Counted from the first letter of the stretch, positions 8,389 through 17,271 are shown. The stretch: 64,000 nt of DNA from Brevibacillus choshinensis (GCF_016811915.1 NZ_CP069127.1:3757001-3821000); one strand, 5' to 3'. The notes: generated by a model from the sequence alone, not told the origin. Program-made: numbers and translations.

Positions 8389-8481
8389 AACAGGGGAATC
8401 CTTGCCAGAACCTTTACCTACATTCCGACAATAGTGTATGATAAATATGATTGAGCGTAAAACTATTGGAGGGATTCTTCC

Positions 8482-8961
8482 ATGCAAATACTTTCATCAA
8501 CGGCACTCGGCATACTCGTACCTCTGGTTATGGCTACACTGGTGATCTTCGTACGGATGCGCAGGCAGAAAAAACCCGTGTCCGCCAGAAGCATCATTTT
8601 GCCTCCGTTTTTCATGGCGACCGGCTTTGCGATGTTCTTTTTCCCAGAAGCGGCTACACCGCCGATGTACGACTTTACGGCTTTTCTCGTCGGGATCGTC
8701 TTTTCGATTCCGTTGATCCTGACCTCCCGCTTTGAAATCGTCGGCCAGGATGTGTACCTGAAAAGGTCCAAAGCCTTTTTCATCATCCTGATGGGGCTTC
8801 TGGTCATTCGCCTGATTATTAAACTTATCATCAATGATTCGTTCACACCGATTCAGACAGGCGGCTTGTTCTTCCTCCTCGCATTCGGAATGCTGGTACC
8901 GTGGCGGATTGCCATGCTGTACATGTACCGCCAATTGACCAAGAAAGCAGCTAGAACCTAA
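8482..8961 (+). CDS. ccdC: CcdC-like (DUF1453) membrane protein
   Basis: 159 residues with four to five membrane spans, about the length of Bacillus CcdC. Characteristic segments: PLVMATLVIFVRMRRQKKPV, ILPPFFMATGFAMFFFPE, SRFEIVGQDVYLKRSKAFF, and the end FGMLVPWRIAMLYMYRQL. In Bacillus, ccdC is near ccdA but is not itself required for cytochrome c maturation, so the role is unknown despite the name. GGAGG is nine bases upstream of ATG 8482. It is followed by an intrinsic terminator. Confidence 0.82.
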   Translation: MQILSSTALGILVPLVMATLVIFVRMRRQKKPVSARSIILPPFFMATGFAMFFFPEAATPPMYDFTAFLVGIVFSIPLILTSRFEIVGQDVYLKRSKAFFIILMGLLVIRLIIKLIINDSFTPIQTGGLFFLLAFGMLVPWRIAMLYMYRQLTKKAART

Positions 8962-8986
8962 GGCGAGGCTGGTCTAGAAGGAAAAA

Positions 8987-9033
8987 CAAAAAGCGAGGGA
9001 CTCCTCTATGAAGGAGTAACCTCGCTTTTTCTT
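8987..9033. terminator. Intrinsic terminator after ccdC
   Basis: AAAAAGCGAGG (from 8988) pairs with CCTCGCTTTTT (to about 9030); an inner GACTCC/GGAGT pair extends the stem. The outer arms are A-rich and T-rich, so it can also end the convergent VOC gene (stop at 9071). Confidence 0.82.
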
Positions 9034-9070
9034 GTAGTCTTTGACGATCCCGTTGTTTTTCTTACACCTT

Positions 9071-9874
9071 CTACAAAAGATAGGTCGCCCCAAAAACGCT
9101 GTCCTCGGCTTTCGCATTTCCTCCGCTCGCTTGCACGAAAAACGGCCGCTCCCCTCTTTTTTGCAGCGCTTCCTGTGTCTTGCCTTCCTTTCGCGGTTGG
9201 CAAAGTACGATGTCACCGCCAGGCACCTCAAACCTTAGGCAAATGGCCCCCAGTTGATCATCTGCATACGGTTCGCTTCTTTTCCAGTCAAACCAGCTCT
9301 CCCATTGCTTGGCAGCCGCTTCCAAGTCAGACACGGCATAGCCTACTGCCTGGATCGCCTCTGCGCCGTTTGGATGTGCTGCGATGACTCCGCGATTTTT
9401 CAGATCCACTCTCCGCTCGTCCTCTGACTCTTGCCATTCGATGAGAAACGGAGGCAGCATCCCTTTGCGCGGATCCTCCAGGAAGAGCATTCTCCAGCGA
9501 ATGACCGTGCCGTCATCACGCGTTCGGCTTCCCGCGACTGGCCCCGTTACTTTCAGTCCGGCATGTTGAAGCTTTTCTGCCCACCAATCCATCTGTTGCG
9601 TCCGCAAGGCGATCTGTCCCAGCCCCTCGCCTCTGCTTTGTTCCCCGACAAGCTGGCGAATGAGGGGATTGTCTGATTGCTTGGCGAGCTCTTCTTGCTC
9701 CACTGCCAAAAACTCTACATAAGAGAGACCAAAGTAGCTCAGGCTATTCCAGGTGCCCCACATGGCATGCCTGCCCCCTGCTACGGCATGATATCCTTTT
9801 TGTCTAAAATGATCTGTTGCCTCTGCCGGAGTTCGGTGCAAAAAATGAACAACATGGTCTAATCGAAGCTCCAT
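9071..9874 (-). CDS. VOC/Glyoxalase_3-like protein
   Basis: 267 residues from ATG 9874, with GGGGAGGAAGG just before it; a longer frame lacks a site. The sequence starts MELRLDHVVHFLHRTPAEAT, then GGRHAMWGTWNSLSYFGLSY, YVEFLAVE, then DPRKGMLPPFLIEWQESEDE. That order is typical of the Glyoxalase_3 domain (HxV...H.xxGT.N.L..F...YlEl...). A second, more divergent VOC half follows (residues about 165-245). No catalytic role can be assigned. It is divergent from the capA-like gene at 10041, sharing a 166-base promoter region with an inverted repeat. Confidence 0.75.
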   Translation of the reverse strand: MELRLDHVVHFLHRTPAEATDHFRQKGYHAVAGGRHAMWGTWNSLSYFGLSYVEFLAVEQEELAKQSDNPLIRQLVGEQSRGEGLGQIALRTQQMDWWAEKLQHAGLKVTGPVAGSRTRDDGTVIRWRMLFLEDPRKGMLPPFLIEWQESEDERRVDLKNRGVIAAHPNGAEAIQAVGYAVSDLEAAAKQWESWFDWKRSEPYADDQLGAICLRFEVPGGDIVLCQPRKEGKTQEALQKRGERPFFVQASGGNAKAEDSVFGATYLL

Positions 9875-9935
9875 TGCCTTCCTCCCCTTTTCTTCACCCG
9901 ACACTCGATCGTCGGGCAAATCAACTGCAAAAACA

Positions 9936-10002
9936 TTTTGTCCATTGTACTTCTTCTGCCATGAAAAGGAAAGACTCTCCCGAACATGCTATAATGGACA
10001 AA
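9936..10002. promoter_or_regulatory. Divergent promoter region with 10-bp inverted repeat
   Basis: TTTGTCCATT (9937-9946) and AATGGACAAA (9993-10002) are exact inverted copies. On plus, the second arm follows an extended -10, TGCTATAAT (9987-9995), for the capA-like gene. On minus, the first arm reads TACAATGGACAAA, so TACAAT may be the -10 for the VOC gene. The two arms match at 12 of 13 bases when extended. Confidence 0.5.
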
Positions 10003-10040
10003 TATTTGGAGAAAGCCGACATTTTTCGTAAGGAGGAACC

Positions 10041-11183
10041 ATGAGCCGAACGAATCAAACCAGAACAAGTCGCTACCGTGCGAAAAACAAATGGAATCGA
10101 GTGGGTAGGCGAACGATCCTCTTCAGTCTGATTGCCGTTCTCTTTGCGGGGATGTACGCTTTGGTCGACCGAATGTCCAGTACACAGGGGGAACCCTCAC
10201 TGCCCGATACAGCTCCGGTACATGATCAGGTCGAGCAAGCGAAAGAGCCCACCCTCTCTTTAAGCTTTGCCGGGGATGTCATGATGTCGGGGAACGTGGA
10301 GAAAATCTTGCTCGAAAAGGGCTACGATTATCCTTTTCAGCATGTCAGCGAGCTGTTTTTGGCCGATGATTACACGATTGCCAATTTGGAGACGCCGATC
10401 ACGGAGCGCGGTACTCCAGCTGACAACAAAGCCTTTGTCTACAAATCCTCTCCCTCAGCCGTACCTGCCATGAAGGGTGCAGGCATTGACGCCGTGAATT
10501 TGGCCAACAATCATTCCATGGATCAAGGAGCGGACGGCTTGCTCGACACGCTGCAATCCCTTGAGGACCACCAGGTGGAATACGTCGGAGCCGGCCGGAA
10601 TCAGGCCCGCGCATACACTCCTGTCACGATCGAAAAAAATGGCATACGAATGGCCATCTTCGGCTTTAGTCGAGTCATTCCCGAATACAGCTGGTACGCA
10701 GGGGTGGACAAGCCCGGTCTTGCTGCTGTATACGACCCTACGCTTGCCGTGCAAGCCATCCAAAAAGCGCGGACGGATGCCGATCTTGTCGTCGTCATCG
10801 CGCATTGGGGCAAAGAAAAGGTAGACTACCCTGTGGATCATCAGACGACGCTCGCGCACGCCTTTATCGATGCTGGCGCAGATCTGGTCGTCGGCGGGCA
10901 TCCGCACGTCCTGCAAGGCTTTGAAAAGTATAAGGACAAATGGATTGCCTACAGCCTCGGCAATTTCATCTTCACCCGCGCTGTCGAACCCAAAACATGG
11001 GAAAGCATGGTGCTCCAAGCCAGCTGTACGAAGAGTGGAGATTGCGAGCTCACGATGCTCCCTTATCATGCGGAGCTGGGACAAGCTGTTCCCATGAGCG
11101 GGGCTGACGGGGTAAGCCTGATTGACAGAATCGAGTCCATTTCCCAGCAGGTGCACATTTACCCGAATGGCCGAATCGAGTGA
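10041..11183 (+). CDS. CapA-family metallophosphatase-like protein (membrane-anchored)
   Basis: 380 residues. A single membrane anchor (about residues 27-46, TILFSLIAVLFAGMYALVD) follows a basic N-terminus, so the enzyme faces outward. The CapA/PGA_cap domain starts SLSFAGDVMMSGNVEKILL, then ANLETPITERGT, VNLANNHSMDQGADGLLD, VVVIAHWGKEKVDYP, and DLVVGGHPHVLQGFEKYKDK, ending YSLGNFIF. These are the metal-site blocks of the calcineurin-like fold. CapA-type proteins take part in poly-gamma-glutamate synthesis or attachment, but no capBC is present here, so that role is not supported. GGAGG precedes the ATG. A 44-residue gene follows. Confidence 0.88.
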   Translation: MSRTNQTRTSRYRAKNKWNRVGRRTILFSLIAVLFAGMYALVDRMSSTQGEPSLPDTAPVHDQVEQAKEPTLSLSFAGDVMMSGNVEKILLEKGYDYPFQHVSELFLADDYTIANLETPITERGTPADNKAFVYKSSPSAVPAMKGAGIDAVNLANNHSMDQGADGLLDTLQSLEDHQVEYVGAGRNQARAYTPVTIEKNGIRMAIFGFSRVIPEYSWYAGVDKPGLAAVYDPTLAVQAIQKARTDADLVVVIAHWGKEKVDYPVDHQTTLAHAFIDAGADLVVGGHPHVLQGFEKYKDKWIAYSLGNFIFTRAVEPKTWESMVLQASCTKSGDCELTMLPYHAELGQAVPMSGADGVSLIDRIESISQQVHIYPNGRIE

Positions 11184-11245
11184 AACCTCGCATGCTCTCA
11201 AACGTATTCCTAAATAGAGAGACATACGGAAGGAGAGTGTGTCAC

Positions 11246-11380
11246 ATGACCGGAGTGATCATTGCTGTGGCAGCAGTCGGCGTATTTTTACTCTCAGGAT
11301 ACTTCCTGACGAAATGGGAAAAAGCCGTGTTCCCGAATAACCAGCAAAATGGAAAACCCGATAAGCAGGAAAAGAAATAG
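11246..11380 (+). CDS. Small single-span membrane protein
   Basis: 44 residues: MTGVIIAVAAVGVFLLSGYF forms one membrane span and the rest is short, Gln/Lys-rich and probably cytoplasmic. AAGGAG lies ten bases upstream. It follows the capA-like gene by 62 bases with no terminator between, so it may be co-transcribed. No family recognised. Confidence 0.6.
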   Translation: MTGVIIAVAAVGVFLLSGYFLTKWEKAVFPNNQQNGKPDKQEKK

Positions 11381-11394
11381 CAAGCAGACCCAAC

Positions 11395-11441
11395 CAAAAA
11401 AGAACGTGAAGCCGCACGCACATGGGCCACGTTCTTTTTTT
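11395..11441. terminator. Bidirectional terminator
   Basis: AAAAAAGAACGTG...GGCC/CACGTTCTTTTTTT: a strong stem with A-run on one side and T-run on the other. It ends the capA-like unit on plus and the threonine dehydratase operon on minus (stop at 11444). Confidence 0.85.
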
Positions 11442-11443
11442 AC

Positions 11444-12409
11444 TCAGGAATAGCTGTTGATGATTTTCCCCAGCTTGGCGGCGTCTACATTGCTGCCACT
11501 CACGATGTTCAGGACTTTCTTCCCTTTCAGCTGCGGGAGATGACCGTGCAGCAATGCCGCGATGCCCACAGCTCCCGAGCCTTCGACCATGTAATGATGC
11601 TCCTTGGCCATCCAGTACATCGCATGGGCCACCTGCTCTTCTTCCACAAGCACGAACTGATCGACAATCTGCAAGGCCATATCCAAATTCCCTTGGGAGA
11701 TGCCCCCATGCAAGCCGTCCGCGAGGGAATCACTGTATGTCACATCCGCCAGCCTGCGCTCCTTGAATGAATAGTACCAAGGCGGCGAAGCATGTGTCTG
11801 GATGCCGATGACTTCTATCGAAGGATGAAGGGCTTTGGCAGCCACGGCAATCCCGCAAATCAGCCCGCCGCCTCCAGCCGGTACCACGATGGCATCGAAA
11901 TCAGGCTGTTCCAGCAGCGCTTCGAGAGCAACGGTTCCCTGTCCAGCGATTATCTCGTTATCTTCAAAGGCATGCACAAACGTCCGCCCTGTCTCTTCCG
12001 CCAACCGATACGCGTGAGCCTCTGCTTCATCGTAATTTTCTCCGTAGACGACCAGCTCCGCACCGTATCGCTGAATGCCGGCACGCTTTGTTTCAGGAGC
12101 CGTCTTTGGCACGACGATGAGGGCCGAGACGCCAGTGAGCGACGCCGCATACGCGACACCCTGCGCGTGATTGCCCGCTGAAGCCGTGATGACTCCACGC
12201 GCAAGCTCGGACGCAGACAGAGAGGATAGCTTGTTCAGCGCTCCTCGCAGCTTGAAGGACCCTGTCTTCTGCAGGTTCTCCAGCTTCAGCCACACCTCTG
12301 ACCCGACGTGCTGCGATAGGCTGTTCGACAGAATCAACGGGGTTTTCACAATTTCATGTGCAATCCTCTTATTGGCTTGCAATACGTTTTGCATGGTTAC
12401 GTTCAACAT
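11444..12409 (-). CDS. Threonine/serine dehydratase, PLP fold type II (catabolic type)
   Basis: 321 residues with no C-terminal ACT domain, so catabolic (TdcB) or serine-racemase-like, not the allosteric IlvA form. LQKTGSFKLRGALNKL (residues 45-60) carries the PLP lysine; GNHAQGVAYAA binds the PLP phosphate region; VVPAGGGGLICGIAVAAK is the glycine loop. It converts L-threonine to 2-oxobutyrate and ammonia, or acts on serine. It is the last gene of a run with YfcC and the M20 amidohydrolase (26-base gap upstream). GGGAGG stands nine bases before the ATG. Family members may also be hydroxyaspartate dehydratases, so the substrate stays open. Confidence 0.82.
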   Translation of the reverse strand: MLNVTMQNVLQANKRIAHEIVKTPLILSNSLSQHVGSEVWLKLENLQKTGSFKLRGALNKLSSLSASELARGVITASAGNHAQGVAYAASLTGVSALIVVPKTAPETKRAGIQRYGAELVVYGENYDEAEAHAYRLAEETGRTFVHAFEDNEIIAGQGTVALEALLEQPDFDAIVVPAGGGGLICGIAVAAKALHPSIEVIGIQTHASPPWYYSFKERRLADVTYSDSLADGLHGGISQGNLDMALQIVDQFVLVEEEQVAHAMYWMAKEHHYMVEGSGAVGIAALLHGHLPQLKGKKVLNIVSGSNVDAAKLGKIINSYS

Positions 12410-12435
12410 CTTTTCTAACCTCCCATTTCCGCTTG

Positions 12436-13590
12436 TCAGTCATACCTTTGGACAAGCTCGATAAACAGTTCAATGGCCTGTGGAATAACCTCTTCGTCAA
12501 TATCAAATCTCGGATGATGATGAGGGTACGCACTGGACTCCCCACCCATGCCGACAAAAATAAAGGCGCCCGGGCACCGCTGCAAATAGTAGGCGAAATC
12601 TTCCGCCGCCATCGTCGGTTCCAGATCATCCGCGTAGACAGATTGTCCAAATCTCTCACGGATGACCTTCTCCGCATAGCGACTCTTGGCCCGGTCATTT
12701 ACCAACGCGGGCGGCCCCCAGCTGTACTCCATTCGGCCTGCAGCGCCATAGCTCGCCGAGATCCCCTCTACCATTCGCTGCAAGTGCGAGTAGATCCTTT
12801 GTCTCGTTTCCTCTGTCAGGCTGCGGGCAGTGCCGAGCATCACGGCTTCATTCGGGATGATATTGAAGGTGCTTCCACCCTCGATTCTCCCTACCGTCAC
12901 GACAGCAGGTTGAAGCGGATTGATGGAGCGGCTGACCACCGACTGGATTCCCCCAATGATCTGACTGGCGATGTAGATCGGATCGATGGTCTCCTGCGGC
13001 ATGGCACCGTGACCGCCTTTTCCCTCGATAGTGACGGTAAACTCGTCACATGCCGCCATCATCGAGCCATGGCAAACGCCGATCTTTCCTTTCTGCAAAG
13101 GCTGCCACAGGTGAATGCCGAAAATCGCATCCACCCGATCGAGCACTCCTTGATTGAGTAAAGCCACAGCGCCACTGGGATCTCGCTCCTCGGAGGATTG
13201 AAAGATCAACAGGACGTTCGGCTTCACCTCCAGCCGATGCTCCGCTAGCCATTTGGCCACCGCTAGCAAGACAGCTGTGTGTCCGTCATGCCCACAGGCG
13301 TGCGAGATGCCGGGTACTTTGGATCGATAGGGCTTGTTCCCCTCTTCCATCACAGGGAGCGCATCGATGTCGGCACGAAGCGCGATTGTCTTGCTCCCGT
13401 CCGTCCCTTGCACAAATCCTACGACACTCGGCTCCTCGTACGCTAGAAGGGGAATCCCCAGCTCCTCCAGCTGCCCTTTGATGTATCGGCACGTCTGAAG
13501 CTCCTGCCCCGACAGCTCGGGATACTGATGCAAATGACGGCGATGCCGCACTGCCCATTCACCGAGCTCTTTTTCTACCAATGCTTGCAT
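12436..13590 (-). CDS. M20 family amidohydrolase (aminoacylase/hippurate hydrolase type)
   Basis: 384 residues from ATG 13590 (GGGGGG eight bases upstream). Metal-site blocks of the M20D group: HRRHLHQYPELSGQE, LRADIDALPVMEEG, HACGHDGHTAVLL, QSSEERDPSGA and EDFAYYLQRCPGAF. These dinuclear-metal enzymes remove acyl or aryl groups from amino acids, such as N-acetyl amino acids, hippurate or indole-acetyl conjugates. It sits 15 bases after yfcC and 26 before the threonine dehydratase, an obvious operon: carrier, deacylase, amino acid-degrading enzyme. That suggests uptake of an acylated amino acid, but the acyl group cannot be read from sequence. Confidence 0.87.
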   Translation of the reverse strand: MQALVEKELGEWAVRHRRHLHQYPELSGQELQTCRYIKGQLEELGIPLLAYEEPSVVGFVQGTDGSKTIALRADIDALPVMEEGNKPYRSKVPGISHACGHDGHTAVLLAVAKWLAEHRLEVKPNVLLIFQSSEERDPSGAVALLNQGVLDRVDAIFGIHLWQPLQKGKIGVCHGSMMAACDEFTVTIEGKGGHGAMPQETIDPIYIASQIIGGIQSVVSRSINPLQPAVVTVGRIEGGSTFNIIPNEAVMLGTARSLTEETRQRIYSHLQRMVEGISASYGAAGRMEYSWGPPALVNDRAKSRYAEKVIRERFGQSVYADDLEPTMAAEDFAYYLQRCPGAFIFVGMGGESSAYPHHHPRFDIDEEVIPQAIELFIELVQRYD

Positions 13591-13605
13591 GGCCAAAGCC
13601 CCCCG

Positions 13606-15012
13606 TCAAAAAGGTCCGTAACCGATGAGCTGTGCTACCACGACCGCCACCAAACCGATCGCGTACTGGGTCAAAATGAGCGGCAAGATCCATTTCGCCC
13701 AGCGCACCCATGGAATCCCGGCGATCGCAAGGCCAGCCATGAAATAGCCCGAGGTAGGGAAAATGATGTTTCCGATTCCGTCTGCCATCGAAAAACTGAG
13801 AACGGCCGTCTGGCGCGTAACCCCCACCAGATCAGCGAGCGGTGCCATAATCGGCATAGTCAGGGCAGCCTGTCCGCTTCCAGAAGGCACGATCAAGTGA
13901 ATGATAGCCTGCAGCAGATACATTCCCACCACACTCAGGGCGGACGGCAAATGATGGATCGCCGAGGACGCATGGTACAAGATCGTATCGATGACATGTC
14001 CGTCTGTCAAAATCACCACGATGGCACGAGCCACTCCAATGATGAGCGCACCGGAAATCAGCCCGGCTGCCCCTTTCATAAAGGCATTGACCGCCTCGCC
14101 CGGTGAGAGTCTCCCAACAAAGGCAATGATGATGCCCAGTACCGTAAACAGTCCGGAAATCTCGGTGATGAACCATTCGAATTTCACGACCCCATAAGCC
14201 AGAAGCACGAAGTTAAACAGGAAACAGCCAAGGACAATCTTGTGCTTCGTCTCCAGCTTCTGATCCTGCGCTCCGATTGCATCGTATTTTCCGTCTGCAA
14301 AAAAGCCGTACCCACGATCCCGCTTCACTTTCATTGCGTAACGGTAGACAAAAAAAACGGAGACGGCGTACATGATCACGAATAAGAGGATCCGGTAGCC
14401 CATCCCCGAAAATGGCGGGAGTTCGGCAATGCTCTGCGCGATTCCCACGGTAAACGGATTCATGACCGCGGTCGTAAATCCGATCGATGCACCTACCAGA
14501 ACAATGGCTGTCCCTGTGATGACGTCAAAGCCTAAGGCAATGGCGAGAGGAATCATGATCCCGATGTACGCCAATGTTTCTTCCGCCATTCCCATCAGGG
14601 CTCCACCCATCGCAAAAAACAGCATCATGATCGGTATCAGCCATTTTTCCTGATTGGCCAGCTTTCGAGAAAGAGTAGAGATAAGTGCTTCGATCGTACC
14701 TGTCGCTGTTAAAATGCCAAAAGTGCCGCCGATAATGAGGACGAAGAAAATGATGGATGACGCTTCTACCATCCCGGTGTGAATCGAACCAATGATGCCC
14801 ATCAAGCTGACGGGAGTGGATTCGATTCCTTTGTAGGTATCGGGCACGACGACGCTTCGCCCATTGACCTCTGTCCGGGTAAACTCTCCAGCCGGCAGAA
14901 TATACGTGGCTATCGAAGCGACGAGCAGTACCAGCAGGAGCAGCACAAACACGTTGATTTCCTTGGGCTTCTTATTCAGTGGCGTGTTCACGGAAACAGC
15001 AGGCTGTGACAT
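13606..15012 (-). CDS. YfcC family (ArcD/DcuC-like) carrier
   Basis: 468 residues with about twelve membrane segments. It opens INVFVLLLLVLLVASIATYI, then LPAGEFTRTEVNGRSVVVP, the N-terminal signature of the YfcC group, then ALMGMAEETLAYIGIMIPLA and FTTAVMNPFTVGIAQSIAE. The second half has IHLIVPSGSGQAALTMPIMA, a substrate-site style Ser/Gly hairpin loop. YfcC proteins are secondary carriers related to arginine/ornithine and C4-dicarboxylate carriers. With an M20 deacylase and a PLP enzyme behind it, an amino acid derivative or dipeptide is a reasonable substrate. A motif shared with the divergent ocd promoter lies 84 bases before the start. Confidence 0.85.
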   Translation of the reverse strand: MSQPAVSVNTPLNKKPKEINVFVLLLLVLLVASIATYILPAGEFTRTEVNGRSVVVPDTYKGIESTPVSLMGIIGSIHTGMVEASSIIFFVLIIGGTFGILTATGTIEALISTLSRKLANQEKWLIPIMMLFFAMGGALMGMAEETLAYIGIMIPLAIALGFDVITGTAIVLVGASIGFTTAVMNPFTVGIAQSIAELPPFSGMGYRILLFVIMYAVSVFFVYRYAMKVKRDRGYGFFADGKYDAIGAQDQKLETKHKIVLGCFLFNFVLLAYGVVKFEWFITEISGLFTVLGIIIAFVGRLSPGEAVNAFMKGAAGLISGALIIGVARAIVVILTDGHVIDTILYHASSAIHHLPSALSVVGMYLLQAIIHLIVPSGSGQAALTMPIMAPLADLVGVTRQTAVLSFSMADGIGNIIFPTSGYFMAGLAIAGIPWVRWAKWILPLILTQYAIGLVAVVVAQLIGYGPF

Positions 15013-15095
15013 GACAATATTCGACCCCCTTTTTCAAAATATTTCGTCTCCAAAATCGTAACACACTCGATTCAAGCCATCTAATTAAGAATGCC

Positions 15096-15110
15096 TATGG
15101 TAACTATTGA
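15096..15110. promoter_or_regulatory. Candidate LysR operator upstream of yfcC
   Basis: TATGGTAACTATTGA here matches CAATGGTTACTATTGA at 16117-16132 at nearly every base. The second site lies between LysR and the ornithine cyclodeaminase gene. The shared sequence suggests the LysR protein controls both arms. Pattern match only. Confidence 0.5.
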
Positions 15111-15142
15111 CCCTTTCAATCATTTCGTTTTTTTCAAACAAT

Positions 15143-15176
15143 AAAAAAGGCAGATTCCTCTGCAAAGGATCTGCCT
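15143..15176 (-). terminator. Intrinsic terminator of the LysR gene
   Basis: Minus strand: AGGCAGATCC, short loop, GGAATCTGCCT followed by TTTTTAT. It separates the LysR gene (stop 15190) from the yfcC operon. Confidence 0.82.
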
Positions 15177-15189
15177 CTACCCGACACTT

Positions 15190-16080
15190 CTATTTTTCTA
15201 ACTGACCAAGTCCCGCCTCCGGCCACCCTTGAATAACCAGCTCCGCAAAGGAACGGATCGTCGTCTCATCCGAGCGGTCCTTCAGAAAGATGAGGTTGGT
15301 ATCCAATCGCTGCTCCAGCTGATGCAGCGGGACGAGGGCTCCGGAATCCAGCTCATCCTTGATCAAATTGGCACTGATGAGGGCTACTCCCGTATGATTT
15401 AAAGCAGCAATCTTGATCGCTTCCTCACTGCTGCTCTCGATTGCTGCCGCAGGATGATAATTCAGTTCCGTGATGGACTGGCTGTGGAGACCATCGAGAT
15501 TGTAGCTCTCTTTATAGATAAACGGGTAATGCTCCATGATGTAATCACGCTCATGCTTTTCGTAAATCTCCCGCGACGTAACCACCAGCAATTTTTCCTT
15601 TTCCAGCAGCCTGCTCTCGATTTCCTGTTTTCCGCTATCCCCAGCGATAATCCCGATGTCTGCTTCATTTGCCGTAATCATATTCACTGCATCGGCGCTG
15701 TTGCAAGAAACGAGCTTCAGCTTGACCTGCGGATGATGATGAACGTACATGCGGATCAGCTGGGACAAACAATGTGTCCAGTAGTACTCCGGTGCAGCGA
15801 CCACCAGCGTACCATAAGGCCCGTCCAAGAGCTTGATCGCTTTGTCCATCTGAGAGACCACGGCAAACAGCTTGTCCACATGCTCCTTCATCATTTTGCC
15901 CGCAGGGGTGAGAAACGTCTTTTTCCCGACCCGATTAAACAAAGCATGGCCAATTTCTTTTTCCAGCGTCTGTATTTGCAGCGTGATCGTAGGCTGTGTA
16001 TATCCGAGCAGTTCGGCAGCTTTGGTTAAATTGAGCTGGTCTGCCACTACCTGAAATGTTTTTAACGTACGAAGCTCCAT
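15190..16080 (-). CDS. LysR family transcriptional regulator
   Basis: 296 residues from ATG 16080 with GGGGGGAG upstream. Residues 1-60 are the LysR winged helix (MELRTLKTFQVVADQLNLTK, AAELLGYTQPTITLQIQTLE); the effector domain runs from about 90 (GTLVVAAPEYYWTHCLSQLI, and DIGIIAGDSGKQEIESRLLE). It is transcribed away from ornithine cyclodeaminase and aminotransferase, across a 135-base gap with an inverted repeat, the classic LysR arrangement. The same motif occurs before yfcC, so it probably regulates both. The inducer is unknown. Confidence 0.88.
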   Translation of the reverse strand: MELRTLKTFQVVADQLNLTKAAELLGYTQPTITLQIQTLEKEIGHALFNRVGKKTFLTPAGKMMKEHVDKLFAVVSQMDKAIKLLDGPYGTLVVAAPEYYWTHCLSQLIRMYVHHHPQVKLKLVSCNSADAVNMITANEADIGIIAGDSGKQEIESRLLEKEKLLVVTSREIYEKHERDYIMEHYPFIYKESYNLDGLHSQSITELNYHPAAAIESSSEEAIKIAALNHTGVALISANLIKDELDSGALVPLHQLEQRLDTNLIFLKDRSDETTIRSFAELVIQGWPEAGLGQLEK

Positions 16081-16114
16081 CCCGCTCCCCCCAAGCACGT
16101 AAGTTCTCTAAGAA

Positions 16115-16133
16115 TTCAATGGTTACTATTGAA
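16115..16133. promoter_or_regulatory. Candidate LysR operator, inverted repeat
   Basis: TTCAAT, seven bases, ATTGAA, in the LysR/ocd gap. The arms fit a LysR-type T-N11-A box; a near copy of the motif stands before yfcC at 15096-15110. Confidence 0.55.
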
Positions 16134-16215
16134 TACGCTAATTTCATTATTATTTTATTCTATGCTAAAGTCAAAGCCAGATCATGTAGACCAGATAGAG
16201 AGAGGGGAATTTAGC

Positions 16216-17271
16216 ATGTTTCCATTCAGAGTGATCGACCAGGAAAGCGTAAAGAAGCTGCTCGATATGAAGCACGTGATCGAGCTGGTAGAACGCGCTT
16301 ATACGTTGAAGGAACAAAAAGAGGCTTCATTGTTTCCCATGGTGTTTCATGAATTTGCTCCTGGGAAAGCGGATATGGACATCAAGTCCGGTCATTTGAC
16401 GGGGGCTCATATTTTCGGTTTGAAGCTGGTTTCGTGGTTTGGGGACAATCCTGCGAAAGATCTTCCGGCTCTCGTCGGCTTTGTCTTGGTGCTGGACAGC
16501 CAAACAGGGGTACCCAAAGGCATGATGAGTGGCGAGCCTGTGACACTGATGCGCACAGGTGCTGCGGGGGGAATCGGGGCGAAATATTTCGCCAGACCGG
16601 AATCGGAGCATCTCCTTTTGGTAGGCTGCGGGCATTTGGCTGCCTACGAAATCATGGCGACTCTCATCACCATGAAGAACATCAAAAAAGTAACGGTCTA
16701 CAATGCGAACTCCTATGAAAAAGCCGCAAACTTTTGTGCCACGGCAAAAGAAAGGCTCCATGAGATGTTTCTTACGCACTATCGGGATGACCGGGAGCTC
16801 TACCAGACCTTGCTGGATCGTATCGAGATTGAGTACGCGGCGACAGACGACATACGAGGGGCGACTGGGGAAGCAGACATCATCATCACTGCCACCCCAT
16901 CGCACAAGCCGCTCATCATGAAAGAATGGGTCAAACCCGGCACTCATTTCTCCTGCATCGGCGCGGATATGGCAGGAAAACAGGAAATTGATGAGAATCT
17001 GTTTACAACCGCTCGCGTCTTCGTGGATGACGTAACGCAGGCCATCAACGTCGGTGAAACCAAAGTAGCCGTCCAAAAAGGTCTGATCTCCAAAGAGGAT
17101 ATTGTCGCTGAAATCGGAAGTGTCATTCTGGGCCGAACGCCAGGCCGCCTGTCCGATCAAGACATCACTATCTACGACAGTACGGGAATCGCCCTGCAGG
17201 ATCTGATCACTGCAGACTACATTCTCAAAAAAGCGGAAGAAAAAGGCATAGGTACGGTCGCCCAGCTGTAA
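16216..17271 (+). CDS. Ornithine cyclodeaminase/mu-crystallin family protein
   Basis: 351 residues from ATG 16216 (GAGAGGGGAAT upstream). Motifs: LLLVGCGHLAAYEIMATL (dinucleotide Rossmann loop), GEPVTLMRTGAAGGIGAKYF, HFSCIGADMAGKQEID, and the family's DSTGIALQDLITADYIL. Members include ornithine cyclodeaminase, alanine dehydrogenase and the SbnB/VioB-type enzymes that make 2,3-diaminopropionate precursors. The usual role is NAD-dependent deamination or imine reduction. It leads a two-gene operon with the aminotransferase (31-base gap), opposite a LysR gene. The C-terminus is normal and full length. Confidence 0.86.
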   Translation: MFPFRVIDQESVKKLLDMKHVIELVERAYTLKEQKEASLFPMVFHEFAPGKADMDIKSGHLTGAHIFGLKLVSWFGDNPAKDLPALVGFVLVLDSQTGVPKGMMSGEPVTLMRTGAAGGIGAKYFARPESEHLLLVGCGHLAAYEIMATLITMKNIKKVTVYNANSYEKAANFCATAKERLHEMFLTHYRDDRELYQTLLDRIEIEYAATDDIRGATGEADIIITATPSHKPLIMKEWVKPGTHFSCIGADMAGKQEIDENLFTTARVFVDDVTQAINVGETKVAVQKGLISKEDIVAEIGSVILGRTPGRLSDQDITIYDSTGIALQDLITADYILKKAEEKGIGTVAQL

